Shown here piece by piece: positions 46,456-55,258 of a DNA stretch of 64,000 nucleotides. The stretch is from Aeromicrobium camelliae. GTDB taxonomy: Bacteria; Actinomycetota; Actinomycetes; Propionibacteriales; Nocardioidaceae. Position 1 is the first letter of the stretch. Each line of letters begins with the position of its first letter. Position numbers and translations under genes: made by a program. Where the stretch lies: positions 1-64,000 of the forward strand of contig NZ_RQJX01000021.1 of NCBI RefSeq assembly GCF_003850045.1. Direction: 5' to 3'. The notes under the pieces are model-generated. The model did no database searches, was not told the origin of the DNA, and was given only the letters and a program-made list of their open reading frames with translations.

Positions 46456-47306
46456 CCACCACCTCCACCACCGCCCTGAACGGAGTGCCGCCGATGCACT
46501 ATGACGACCTGACCCTCGCCCACACCAACGGCGTCACCACCATCACCATCAACCGGCCGGAGAAGCACAATGCGCTGCGCCAGCAGACGTTCGCCGAGCT
46601 CGGCGCGGCCATCGACGCCGCCGCGGCCGACCCGGCGACCCGCGTCATCGTGCTCACCGCGGCGGGCTCGCGCATCTTCTGCTCCGGCATCGATCTCGAG
46701 GCCGACGGGCTGCCTGCCACGACCGAGGAATGGGACGACCACACCAAGGGCAACGCCGACGTCATCAAGCGACTCTGGTACTGCGACAAGCCGCTCATCA
46801 CCGCGCTCAACGGCGGAGCGATCGCCGGCGGCTGCAATCTGGCGATGGTCGGCGACCTCACGATCGCCGCCGACACCGCGTTCCTGTCCGAGCCGGAGAT
46901 CCGGCACGGGGCGCTGTCACCGCTGCTGATGCTGCCATGGCTCATGCAGTTCAAGGGCTTCAACGAGCTCTACCTCACGGGGGACCGTCTCGACGCTGCG
47001 CGAGCCCGCGAACTGGGGCTGGTCAACTACGTCGTGCCCGGCGACGAGCTGGCCGCCGCGGCCCAGCAGCTGGCCGAGCGCGTGGCGCACGCCCCCATGT
47101 TCGCCCTCACGCTGGCCAAGCGGGCCGTCCGGCTGACGCTCGACATCCAGGGCTTCAAGGCCGCCCAGGACGCCCACCGGTACATCGACACGTTGCTGCT
47201 CGGGTCGCAGGGGGTCGTGGAGAAGGAGCGGCTGATGACGGTGCTCGCCGAGGACGGCATGGGGGCGTTCCTGCGGGCACGGGACACCCCCTACGGAGAA
47301 CGCTGA
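46452..47306 (+). CDS. Enoyl-CoA hydratase/isomerase family protein
   Basis: A 284-residue crotonase-fold protein. ITINRPEKHNALRQQTFAEL opens the domain. The oxyanion-hole loops are FCSGIDLE and NGGAIAGGCNLAM. The usual first catalytic Glu (in GGGxELA) is Asn here (GGCNLA), while the second acidic site (SEPEIRHG) is kept. It may therefore act as an isomerase, hydrolase or lyase rather than a normal hydratase. ATG 46452 overlaps the previous stop; an internal ATG at 46494 is possible. Its stop overlaps the next ATG. Confidence 0.83.
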   Translation: MTTTSTTALNGVPPMHYDDLTLAHTNGVTTITINRPEKHNALRQQTFAELGAAIDAAAADPATRVIVLTAAGSRIFCSGIDLEADGLPATTEEWDDHTKGNADVIKRLWYCDKPLITALNGGAIAGGCNLAMVGDLTIAADTAFLSEPEIRHGALSPLLMLPWLMQFKGFNELYLTGDRLDAARARELGLVNYVVPGDELAAAAQQLAERVAHAPMFALTLAKRAVRLTLDIQGFKAAQDAHRYIDTLLLGSQGVVEKERLMTVLAEDGMGAFLRARDTPYGER

Positions 47307-49408
47307 TGTCCGCACTGCGCCCGCTGCTGGACCCCCGGTCGATCGCCGTCGTCGGCGCCTCGCCGCGCGGCAACCGGGGTCTGCAGATCATCGAGAACCT
47401 GCAGCGGTTCGGCTCGACCGCCCGGATCTACCCGGTGCATCCCCGCGAGGCGAGCATCGCCGGTCTCCCGGCGTACCCGGACCTCGCGTCGCTGCCCGAG
47501 ACCTGCGAGTTCGTGGCGATCGCCCTCGATGCTGACCGCGGCCTCGACGTGCTCGAGGAGGCGATCGCCGCCGGCATCGGTGCCGGCATGCTCATCGCGA
47601 GCGGCTTCGGTGAGGGTGGCGCCGGGGCACATCGGCGGGAGCGGCTGACCGCGTTGCTGGACGCCTCCGGCTTCCTGCTCTGCGGACCGAACTGCTACGG
47701 GATCCTCAACGTCGCGAGCGGCTTCGCCGCGTACAGCGGTCAGATCGTCGAGCCGTTCACGCCGGGCCCCGTCGGTCTCATCATGCAGTCCGGCGCCCTC
47801 ACCCACTCGGTGACCGACTCGGCGGTGGGCCGCGGGCTCGGCCTCAGCCACCTCATCACGACGGGCAACGAGGTCGGGGTGAGCCTGGGACAGTACGTGC
47901 GCGCCCTCGCCGCCGACGACCACGTCGGGGTGATCGGCCTGTTCATCGAGGGGCTGCGTGATGCCGACGACTTCGCCGCGGCCGCCATCGAGGCGGCTGG
48001 CCGCGGCAAGCCCGTCGTGGCGCTCACGGTGGGCCGCTCGGAGTTGGCGCAGCACGCGGCTCATGCGCACACCGGAGCGATCGCGGGGCACGGCTCCGCT
48101 CTCGCGGGGCTGTTGCGTCGGTGCGGCGTCGTGCAGGCCGGCGATCTCGACGAGTTCCGCGAGCTGCTGGTGCTGTTCGGGTCCGGCATCACGCCGACGG
48201 CCGATGCGGTGGCGGTCTCGTCGATCTCCGGAGGCGGCACCGGCCTGCTCGCCGACCTAGCCGAGGACGCCGGGCTCGAGCTCGCGACGCTGGAGGCGCG
48301 GACCGTCGCGCAGTTGGCGGCGACGCTCCCGGATTTCGCGACCGTCGCGAATCCGCTCGATCTGACCGGTGCCGCCGTGGAGGACCACGGCATCGCCAGT
48401 GAGGCGCTGGCCGCTCTGCAGTCGGACTCCGGCGTCGGGTTGGTCGTGCTGGCGCTCAACGTTCTCGCCGGATCCGCGGGCCAGCAGGAGCTCTACCGCG
48501 ACCAAGCCCGGATCCTCGCGAAGCGTGCCGGTGAGGCCGGAAGCCCGGTGCTCGCGCTCAGCCTCACCAGCGGGGCGTGTGACCCCGTGGTCGCCGCGAC
48601 GCTGTCGGAGCGCGGCGTGCCGCTGCTCGCGGGCGCCCGGCCGAGCCTCACCGCGATCGCCGCCTGGCAGCGCTGGCACCGTCAGCCGCCGCCACGACCG
48701 CTCAGCCGGTCGAGCGGCGACAGCGCGCTGCCATGGGACGGCACGGTGTTGGTGGGCAAGCCCGCCATGGACGTCCTGGGCGAGGCCGGCATCGCGGTGC
48801 CCGAGGCGGTCCTCGCGGCCTCGCCCGCGGCGGCCGCTGCGGCGTGGGGTGAGCTGAGCGCCCCGGTCGTGCTCAAGCTCGAAGCCGCCGGGCTCGCGCA
48901 TAAGACCGAGCTCGGTGGTGTGGTGACCGGCATCAGAAGCCGAGACCAGCTGGCCGAGGAAGCCACGGCGATGCTCGCGACCGTGCGGGACCGTGCACCT
49001 GAGCTCGACATCGCCGGCTTCCTGCTGCAGGAGCAGGTCGTGGCCGACGCCGTCGAGTGCATCGTCGGCATCGTCCGCGACCCCCAGGTCGGTCTCGTGC
49101 TGACGGTGGCGCCCGGCGGCGTGCTGGCCGAGCTCGCCGGCCCCGCCAGCACCACGCCGGTCCCGGCAGCCGCCGAGGACATCGACGCCCTCATCGACGG
49201 CTCCGCCCTCGGGACGCTGTTGGCCGGGTACCGCGGTGCTCCGCGCGCCGACCGCGCGGCGCTCGTCGAGCTCGTCCGGGCGTTCAGTGACCTGGTGCAC
49301 CGCGGCGGTCCCGAGGTGGCGGCCGCCGAGCTCAACCCTGTCCTTGTGCTCCCCGAAGGCCAAGGAGCCGTCGCCGTCGACGCACTGTTCGTGAAGGAGG
49401 AGTCATGA
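47306..49408 (+). CDS. Acetate/acyl--CoA ligase, NDP-forming (fused alpha-beta)
   Basis: A 700-residue ADP-forming acyl-CoA synthetase of the fused type. It has an N-terminal CoA-binding domain (RSIAVVGASPRGNRGLQIIENL), then succinyl-CoA-synthetase-like domains with LCGPNCYGILN, IMQSGALTHSVTDSAVGRGLG and the phospho-histidine loop AHTGAIAGH (His255). The C-terminal ATP-grasp domain (~480-700) has SAPVVLKLEAAGLAHKTELGGV. It would activate a carboxylic acid to its CoA ester with ATP, giving ADP and Pi. ATG 47306 shares a base with the previous stop. In this operon it is the entry enzyme for the imported acid. Confidence 0.87.
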   Translation: MSALRPLLDPRSIAVVGASPRGNRGLQIIENLQRFGSTARIYPVHPREASIAGLPAYPDLASLPETCEFVAIALDADRGLDVLEEAIAAGIGAGMLIASGFGEGGAGAHRRERLTALLDASGFLLCGPNCYGILNVASGFAAYSGQIVEPFTPGPVGLIMQSGALTHSVTDSAVGRGLGLSHLITTGNEVGVSLGQYVRALAADDHVGVIGLFIEGLRDADDFAAAAIEAAGRGKPVVALTVGRSELAQHAAHAHTGAIAGHGSALAGLLRRCGVVQAGDLDEFRELLVLFGSGITPTADAVAVSSISGGGTGLLADLAEDAGLELATLEARTVAQLAATLPDFATVANPLDLTGAAVEDHGIASEALAALQSDSGVGLVVLALNVLAGSAGQQELYRDQARILAKRAGEAGSPVLALSLTSGACDPVVAATLSERGVPLLAGARPSLTAIAAWQRWHRQPPPRPLSRSSGDSALPWDGTVLVGKPAMDVLGEAGIAVPEAVLAASPAAAAAAWGELSAPVVLKLEAAGLAHKTELGGVVTGIRSRDQLAEEATAMLATVRDRAPELDIAGFLLQEQVVADAVECIVGIVRDPQVGLVLTVAPGGVLAELAGPASTTPVPAAAEDIDALIDGSALGTLLAGYRGAPRADRAALVELVRAFSDLVHRGGPEVAAAELNPVLVLPEGQGAVAVDALFVKEES

Positions 49409-50223
49409 GAACGGCAGCCAGTGAACCGGCCCAGGCCGGTCAGCGACACGATGAGCAGCTCATCTCGATCCGAGGGGCGACGCTCGCTTATCCCACCGCC
49501 AGCGGCGATCCCGTCCAGGCGCTCAACCCGATCGACCTCGACATCCGCGCGGAGGCGTTCGTCTCGCTCGTGGGGCCCTCGGGCTGCGGCAAGAGCACCC
49601 TGCTGAAGATCCTCGCGGGTCTGCTCCACCAGTCCGAAGGTGAGGTGACGTTGGACGGCCGGCCGCTGACCGGACCGTCCCCCAACGTCGGCGTCGTCTT
49701 CCAGCAGCCGGTCCTGCTGCCGTGGCTGACGATCCTCAACAACGTCCTCCTCCCGATCCGGGTGCAGAAGCGGAACGTGGACGAGTACCGGCAACGCGCC
49801 ATGGACCTGCTGGCGATGGTCGGGCTGGAAGGCTTCGAGTCGCGCTACCCGTCCGAGCTCTCCGGGGGCATGCAGCAGCGCGTGGGCATCGTCCGCGCGC
49901 TCGTCCCCGACCCCCAGATCCTGCTGATGGACGAGCCGTTCGGAGCGCTCGACGCCTTGACCCGTGAGCAGCTGAACGACGATCTGCAGACCATCTGGGC
50001 CGAGCAACGCAAGACCGTCTTCTTCATCACGCACTCCATTCCGGAGGCCGTGTACCTGAGCGACCGGGTGCTGGTCATGTCCGAACGCCCCGGCCGGGTG
50101 ATCGCCGACTTCGAGGTCGACATCCCCCGTCCGCGCTCGCTTGAGGACGTGTCGCTTCCCGAGTTCGTCGAGCTCACCGGGCGGATCCGCCGCCTGCTCA
50201 ATGCCAAAGGAGGAATCGACTGA
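49405..50223 (+). CDS. SsuB/TauB-type ABC transporter ATP-binding protein
   Basis: A 272-residue ATPase of the nitrate/sulfonate/taurine importer family. Walker A is GPSGCGKSTLLKILAGL, the Q-loop VFQQPVLLPWLTILNNV, the signature LSGGMQQRVGIVRAL, Walker B ILLMDEPFGALDALTR, and the H-loop FITHSIPEAVYLSDRVLVM. The start overlaps the synthetase gene (ATGA), and the stop shares a base with the permease start. With the next two genes it forms one importer. Co-transcription with CoA enzymes suggests a carboxylate or aromatic acid as substrate rather than sulfonate. Confidence 0.88.
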   Translation: MRTAASEPAQAGQRHDEQLISIRGATLAYPTASGDPVQALNPIDLDIRAEAFVSLVGPSGCGKSTLLKILAGLLHQSEGEVTLDGRPLTGPSPNVGVVFQQPVLLPWLTILNNVLLPIRVQKRNVDEYRQRAMDLLAMVGLEGFESRYPSELSGGMQQRVGIVRALVPDPQILLMDEPFGALDALTREQLNDDLQTIWAEQRKTVFFITHSIPEAVYLSDRVLVMSERPGRVIADFEVDIPRPRSLEDVSLPEFVELTGRIRRLLNAKGGID

Positions 50224-51074
50224 TGACCGCCGACCTGGCTAGCGCCTCCCCCCGGACATCACCGGCACCACGACGGACCGCCCGGCGCACCGCGCGCCGT
50301 GCCCGCCGCGCCGACTGGATCGCGGTGGTTTCGACCTTCGTGGTCGTCGTCGGCGGCTGGGAGGCCGTCGTGCGCATCGCCGACATCTCCTCCATCGTGC
50401 TCCCGCCGCCCTCGCTCATCGTGGGCAAGCTCTACGACGGCCTCGTGCACGGCACCTTCGTGAAGAACCTCGGCTACACGATGGCCGAGACGGTGCTCGG
50501 TTTCGCGATCGCCGCGTTCCTCGGGATCGTGCTCGGCGCGCTCGTCGCGGAGATCCGCTGGATCCGCCGGGCCGTCTACCCCTACATCGTGGCGTTCCAG
50601 ACGGTGCCCAAGATCGCACTCGCCCCGCTGCTGGTGATCTGGTTCGGGTTCGGCATGACGAGCAAGGTCATCGTGGCGGTCACCGTCGCGTTCTTCCCCG
50701 TCATCGTCAACACCATCGAGGGTCTGCAGAATACCGATCATCAGCGCATCGACATGATCCGCGCGATGGGGGCGGGGCGCTTCGAGGCGTTCCGTCGGGT
50801 CAAGCTGCCCTCTGCGCTCCCATACATCTTCGCGGGCCTCGACGCGGCGATCGTGCTTTCGCTGCTCGGTGCCGTCGTCGGCGAGTTCATGGGGTCGCGC
50901 GCGGGCCTGGGCAACCAGATCCTCATCTTCAACTCGGTGCTCGACATCGCCGGCTCGTTCGCCGTGCTGATCCTGCTGTCGATCATCGGATTCCTGCTGC
51001 ACCTCCTGCTCGTCATGGTTCAGAAGAAGGTCGTGTTCTGGACCAACGTCCACGCTGTCTCCAGCGGCGCCTAA
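50223..51074 (+). CDS. SsuC/TauC-type ABC transporter permease
   Basis: A 283-residue permease with an Arg-rich N-terminus and about six membrane helices. The EAA-type coupling loop is MIRAMGAGRFEAFRRVKLPSALPYIFAGL. FQTVPKIALAPLLVIWFGFG and VVGEFMGSRAGLGNQI are hallmark segments of the BPD type II (SsuC) class. ATG 50223 directly follows the ATPase stop. It is the transmembrane part of the importer. Confidence 0.88.
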   Translation: MTADLASASPRTSPAPRRTARRTARRARRADWIAVVSTFVVVVGGWEAVVRIADISSIVLPPPSLIVGKLYDGLVHGTFVKNLGYTMAETVLGFAIAAFLGIVLGALVAEIRWIRRAVYPYIVAFQTVPKIALAPLLVIWFGFGMTSKVIVAVTVAFFPVIVNTIEGLQNTDHQRIDMIRAMGAGRFEAFRRVKLPSALPYIFAGLDAAIVLSLLGAVVGEFMGSRAGLGNQILIFNSVLDIAGSFAVLILLSIIGFLLHLLLVMVQKKVVFWTNVHAVSSGA

Positions 51075-51101
51075 CCCCCCACCCCCTCAGGAGCCCCCTC
51101 C

Positions 51102-52178
51102 ATGAAACTCTCCAAGCTCAGCCTGTCCATCGCCGGCGCCGTCGCCGCTGCCCTCACGATGTCCGCCTGCTCCGGCTCCTCGTCCGACGCCGGCGAGAAC
51201 ACCTCCCTCGTGGTCGCCATGGGCCACGAAGCGCCCTACCCGGGCGAAGAGGCCGTCATGTACGCGATCCCCAAGGGGCTCGGGTTGTTCGAGAAGTACG
51301 GCATCGACGTCCAGTTCCAGCCGACCGCGGGCTCGGGCGTCGCGATCCAGCTCGTGCAGGCCGGTGAGGCCGACCTCGGCCAGGGCAACCCGTCCTCGGT
51401 GATGGCGGCCGTCGACAAGGGTGTCGACATCAAGGTCGTCTACAACATCATCCCCACTTACGGTTCCGGGCTCGCGGTGCTGCCTGACAGTCCGATCACC
51501 TCCCCGAAGGACCTCGCCGACACCACCATCGGCGTCGCCTCCCTCTCCTCCTCACGGCTTCCGGAGGCGCAGGCGATGGTCGCGGAGGCGGGCCTCACCG
51601 ACTCGGTCGAGTTCGTCGCCGTCGGCGTCGGCGCTCAAGCCGCGAGCGCGTTGACCTCGGGCAAGGTCGACGGCCTCTACCTGTGGGACGCTGCCTACAA
51701 GTCCATCGAGCTCAGCGGCACGCCACTGCGGGTCATCCGCGACGTCTTCACTGAGTCCGCCCAGCTGCTGGACTTCGTCCAGTACGCGAGCGCCGACGCC
51801 ATCGAGAACAAGGCCGACGCCATCGAGAAGCTCGGCAAGGCCGCGGCGGTGGCCCACGCCTGGGCGAAGGAGAATCCGGAGAAGGCCCTCGACCTGTTCT
51901 ACGAGGAGTTTCCGAATGCCCGGTCCGACGAGGCCGGTCGGCAGCGTGACCTGGCGATCCTGACCTTCACGCTCGAGCAGTTCGATCCCGAAGGCACCGA
52001 CCAGTCCGGCTTCGGGGACACTCCGGAGAAGCGCACCACCACGACGGCGAAGTTCCTGGCCGATCATCAGTTGATCCCCAAGGCGCTGGCCGCTGAGGAG
52101 TACGTCGACAACCAGTTCGTTCCTGCCTACAACGAGGGCGTCGAGGACGACCTGGCCCAGCTCTCCGGCAAGGAGTGA
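51102..52178 (+). CDS. SsuA/NMT1-like substrate-binding lipoprotein
   Basis: A 358-residue periplasmic-binding type II protein. The signal peptide ends in MSACSG, a lipobox, so it should be lipid-anchored outside. AMYAIPKGLGLFEKYGIDVQFQ-type start (MYAIPKGLGLFEKYGIDV), GSGVAIQLVQAGEADLGQGN and SALTSGKVDGLYLWDA are NMT1/SsuA-like. It delivers the ligand to the SsuC/SsuB pair. Ligands in this class include sulfonates, nitrate, thiamin precursors and phthalate-like acids, and sequence alone does not tell which. Confidence 0.86.
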   Translation: MKLSKLSLSIAGAVAAALTMSACSGSSSDAGENTSLVVAMGHEAPYPGEEAVMYAIPKGLGLFEKYGIDVQFQPTAGSGVAIQLVQAGEADLGQGNPSSVMAAVDKGVDIKVVYNIIPTYGSGLAVLPDSPITSPKDLADTTIGVASLSSSRLPEAQAMVAEAGLTDSVEFVAVGVGAQAASALTSGKVDGLYLWDAAYKSIELSGTPLRVIRDVFTESAQLLDFVQYASADAIENKADAIEKLGKAAAVAHAWAKENPEKALDLFYEEFPNARSDEAGRQRDLAILTFTLEQFDPEGTDQSGFGDTPEKRTTTTAKFLADHQLIPKALAAEEYVDNQFVPAYNEGVEDDLAQLSGKE

Positions 52179-52179
52179 G

Positions 52180-53781
52180 GTGCGAGTCGTCGACCGCCTC
52201 GCGCAGTCGCTGCGCGAGGCGGGCATCTCGACCGTCTTCGGCCTCTTGGGCGATGGCAACCTCGATCAGGTTCTCGCCTTCGCGGCGCACGGCGGCCGGT
52301 TCGTCCCCACCCTCGACGAGTCGGGGGCGGTGAGCGCGGCCGACGGCTGGGCACGCACCACCGGGCAGGTCGGCGTCGCCTCGGTCACCCATGGGCCCGG
52401 CTTCACCAATACGCTGACCGCGCTCACCGAGGCGGTCCGCGCGCGCAGCCACCTGCTGCTGCTGACCGGAGACACCGCGCCGGTAGCGCATCATCTCCAG
52501 CGGTTCGATCTCGCCGCCGCGGCGCGGCTCGCGGGGGCGGAGTACGTGCGGGTGGGGGCGGATACCGCCGGCGCCCAGATCGCCGCGGCGATGGAGCAGG
52601 TGCGGGCCGCCTCGGTGCCGCTCGTGCTCGACGTGCCGGTCGACATCGCAGCGGCAGAGGTCATGGCGGTCGCGGATCGCTCGGACCCGCCGGCGCCGGC
52701 GGTCGTCGAGCCGGACGAGGCCGCCCTGGACACGGCGATCGGCATCATGGCGACCGCGCGCCGGCCGCTTGTGCTGGCGGGCCGGGGCGCGGTGCTGGCC
52801 GATGCCCATGACGAGCTGGTTCGGCTGGCGGGGCTGCTGGGGGCGCCGCTGGCGACCTCGCTTCTCGGCCGGGAGTACTTCGCCGGTGATCCGTTCGACC
52901 TCGGCATCGCCGGGACGTTGAGCGAGCCGGCGGTGCTGGACGCCTTGCTGAGCTGCGACTGTCTCATCGCGTTCGGCGCGAGCCTCAACCGGTTCACGAC
53001 GGCCGACTTCGCGCTCGCCACCGGTCGTCCGGTCATCCAGGTGGACCGCGACCCGGCCGCCTTCGGTCGGTACACCGCACCGACCGTGGCGGTCACGGGT
53101 GACGCCCGCCAGGTCGCCGCCGCGATGAGCCGGGCGCTCGAGGGGGCCGAGCTCGAGCCGAGCCACTGGCGGCAGCAGGCCCGCGAGGCCCGGATCGCGG
53201 CAGCACCCGAGGACGGGCCGCGCGCTGCGGCGGGAACACTCGACCTGCGCACCGCGATGCGGGTGCTCGACGAGGCGCTGCCGGACGACCGGCTCGTCGC
53301 CACGGACACCGGCCGGTTCATCTACACCGCATGGCGCGAGCTGCGGGTCGCGGACCCGCGCGACTTCGTGCACACCCTCAACTTCGCGTCCATCGGGCTC
53401 GGGATCGCCACCGCGGTCGGGGTCGCGGCGGCTCACCCCGATCGCATGACCGTGGCCGTCGCGGGTGACGGCGGCGGGATGATGGGCCTGGGCGAGCTGA
53501 CAACCGCCGTGCGCGAGCGGCTGCCGCTCGTCGTCGTCATCGCCGACGACGGCTCCTACGGCATGGAACGGCACCACCTGCGCCGGGCCGGGCTCGACCC
53601 GGAGCACGCGAGCACGCAGTGGCCGAGCTTCGCCGAGGTGGCCCGCGCGTATGGGGCCGAGGGCCACACCGTCACCGACGCGGACCAACTCCGCAAGGTC
53701 CTCGAAGGGCTCGACCCGCTCCCGGCGGGTCCGGTGCTCATCGACGTGCTGGTCGACCCGGACGCGGTGGTCGCGCAATGA
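52180..53781 (+). CDS. ThDP-dependent enzyme, acetolactate synthase/decarboxylase-like
   Basis: A 533-residue thiamin-diphosphate enzyme with the Pyr, central and PP domains of the POX/AHAS family. The catalytic Glu is in TLDESGAVSAADGWAR (residue about 48). The ThDP site is VAGDGGGMMGLGEL...ADDGSYGMER, with Asp-Asp instead of the usual Asn-Asn or Asn-Asp. No FAD-site signature or regulatory subunit is seen. It could be a 2-oxoacid decarboxylase, a carboligase or a 2-hydroxyacyl-CoA lyase. GTG 52180 overlaps the end of the lipoprotein gene's stop region. It is the last gene of the IclR-linked operon. Confidence 0.83.
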   Translation: MRVVDRLAQSLREAGISTVFGLLGDGNLDQVLAFAAHGGRFVPTLDESGAVSAADGWARTTGQVGVASVTHGPGFTNTLTALTEAVRARSHLLLLTGDTAPVAHHLQRFDLAAAARLAGAEYVRVGADTAGAQIAAAMEQVRAASVPLVLDVPVDIAAAEVMAVADRSDPPAPAVVEPDEAALDTAIGIMATARRPLVLAGRGAVLADAHDELVRLAGLLGAPLATSLLGREYFAGDPFDLGIAGTLSEPAVLDALLSCDCLIAFGASLNRFTTADFALATGRPVIQVDRDPAAFGRYTAPTVAVTGDARQVAAAMSRALEGAELEPSHWRQQAREARIAAAPEDGPRAAAGTLDLRTAMRVLDEALPDDRLVATDTGRFIYTAWRELRVADPRDFVHTLNFASIGLGIATAVGVAAAHPDRMTVAVAGDGGGMMGLGELTTAVRERLPLVVVIADDGSYGMERHHLRRAGLDPEHASTQWPSFAEVARAYGAEGHTVTDADQLRKVLEGLDPLPAGPVLIDVLVDPDAVVAQ

Positions 53782-53787
53782 CCGGCG

Positions 53788-54561
53788 CTATTCGCCGATG
53801 AAGGTCGCCTTGCCGGGCCCGTCGGCGAGGAACGAGGCCATGCCGTGCTGCAGGTCGGCGGTGTCGAAGAGTGCCGAGGCGATGGCCGTCGTGGCGGCGT
53901 TCGCTCCGGGGACGCCACCGGCCTCGTAGGCGCGCAGGATGTCCTTCGCGGCGCCGAACGCCCGTGTCGGGCCGTCGGCGAGGTCCTGCGCGAACCGGTG
54001 GACCTCGGCATCGAAGTCGGCCGGTTCAATGACCCGGTTGACGACGTTCCAGCGCTCCAGCGTGGCCGCGTCGTAGTGCGTACCGGTGAACACCAGCTCC
54101 TTGGCCCGAGCGACGCCGGCCCGAGCGGCCAGGCGCTGCGTGCCGCCCATCGTGGGCGTGAGACCGATGACGCGCTCGACAAGACCGAACCGGGCGGCGG
54201 TGCTGGCCAGCAGCACGTCGCAGGCCAGCGCGACCTCGAACGCCCAGGTGAGGGTCAGGGCGTGCGCGGCGAAGATCGTCGGGATGCGCAGGGCCGCGAT
54301 CCGGTCCGGCAGCTCCATCATGCGGTCGTACAGCGCCTGAGTGGCATCACGCGAGGGGCAGGCGGCGAACTGCGCGACATCGACGCCTCCGGAGACGATC
54401 CGGCCCTCCGCGCCGATCACCAGCACACGCGGCAGCTCCGCCTCGATCTGGTCGAGGGCCCGATCGATCTCGTCGTGCAGGTCCAGCGAGTACAGGTTGA
54501 GCGGAGGCGCGGAGACGACGAGGGTGGCGACGCCGCCCTCGCGCTCGACGCGGACCGTCAC
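53788..54561 (-). CDS. Enoyl-CoA hydratase/isomerase family protein (second copy)
   Basis: A 257-residue crotonase-fold protein. Oxyanion loops are IVSGGVDVAQF and AAHALTLTWAFEVALACDV. Both catalytic acids seem present (AFEVALA and GLVERVIGL), followed by TPTMGGTQRLAARAG. It is therefore a better hydratase candidate than the copy at 46452. GTG 54561 overlaps the stop of a 36-residue ORF (GTGA) and gives the family N-terminus. The 3' end is 6 bases from the convergent ThDP gene. Confidence 0.85.
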   Translation of the reverse strand: MTVRVEREGGVATLVVSAPPLNLYSLDLHDEIDRALDQIEAELPRVLVIGAEGRIVSGGVDVAQFAACPSRDATQALYDRMMELPDRIAALRIPTIFAAHALTLTWAFEVALACDVLLASTAARFGLVERVIGLTPTMGGTQRLAARAGVARAKELVFTGTHYDAATLERWNVVNRVIEPADFDAEVHRFAQDLADGPTRAFGAAKDILRAYEAGGVPGANAATTAIASALFDTADLQHGMASFLADGPGKATFIGE

Positions 54562-54668
54562 TGCGCGGACGGCTGGTAGACGCCGCCCTTGTCGGCGGTG
54601 GCCTTGCGGTACACGACGACACCGGCAGCGACGAGCCCGGCGAGGACAAGGAGGCGACGTGCAGACAT
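54558..54668 (-). CDS. 36-residue single-helix membrane peptide
   Basis: ATG 54668 to TGA 54558 gives a small protein with a basic start (MSARR), one membrane-spanning stretch (LLVLAGLVAAGVVVY), a basic boundary (RKATADKGG) and a short polar tail. The stop overlaps the GTG of the enoyl-CoA hydratase gene by 4 bases (GTGA), which points to translation coupled to it. It resembles the DLW-39-like peptide at 36627 only in general layout. No family is recognised. Divergent from the cyclophilin gene. Confidence 0.6.
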   Translation of the reverse strand: MSARRLLVLAGLVAAGVVVYRKATADKGGVYQPSAQ

Positions 54669-54739
54669 GCCCCCACCGTAGCGGGCTCCGCGGGCGTGCA
54701 CGTGGGAAGATGAAAGAAATCCCCTCGAAAGGACCTGCA

Positions 54740-55258
54740 GTGCCCCTCACCGCCACTCTCCACACCAACCGCGGCGACATCGTGCTGAATCTCTTCGACA
54801 ACCATGCCCCCGTCACGGTCGAGAACTTCGTGGGTCTGGCCGAGGGCGGCAAGGAATGGCTCGACCCGACGACGCAGCAGGTCACCAGCAAGCCGCTCTA
54901 CAACGGGGTCGTCTTCCACCGCGTCATCTCCGGGTTCATGATCCAGGGCGGCGATCCGCTCGGCAACGGCACCGGCGGGCCCGGCTACGAGTTCGCCGAC
55001 GAGTTCCATCCCGAGCTGAGCTTCGACCGGCCGTATCTGCTCGCGATGGCCAACGCCGGACCGGGCACCAACGGCTCGCAGTTCTTCATCACGGTCGGTC
55101 CGCAGCCGCACCTCAACCGTCGGCACACGATCTTCGGCGAGGTCGCCGATCAGGCGAGCCGGGACGTCGTCGATGCGATCGCCAGCACCCCGACCGATCG
55201 CTTCGATCGTCCGACCGAGGACGTCGTCATCACCTCGGTGACCATCGACCGCTCGTGA
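54740..55258 (+). CDS. ppiA: Cyclophilin-type peptidyl-prolyl cis-trans isomerase
   Basis: A 172-residue cytosolic cyclophilin. Core motifs are LYNGVVFHRVISGFMIQGGDP (active-site Arg/His region; first part quoted), LAMANAGPGTNGSQFFIT and HTIFGEV. It catalyses proline isomerisation. There is no signal peptide. GTG 54740 follows AAAGGA by 6 bases, whereas ATG 54710 lacks a site. The orthologue follows the gyrA region in mycobacteria (Rv0009), and its stop overlaps the rhomboid start (GTGA). Confidence 0.93.
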   Translation: MPLTATLHTNRGDIVLNLFDNHAPVTVENFVGLAEGGKEWLDPTTQQVTSKPLYNGVVFHRVISGFMIQGGDPLGNGTGGPGYEFADEFHPELSFDRPYLLAMANAGPGTNGSQFFITVGPQPHLNRRHTIFGEVADQASRDVVDAIASTPTDRFDRPTEDVVITSVTIDRS

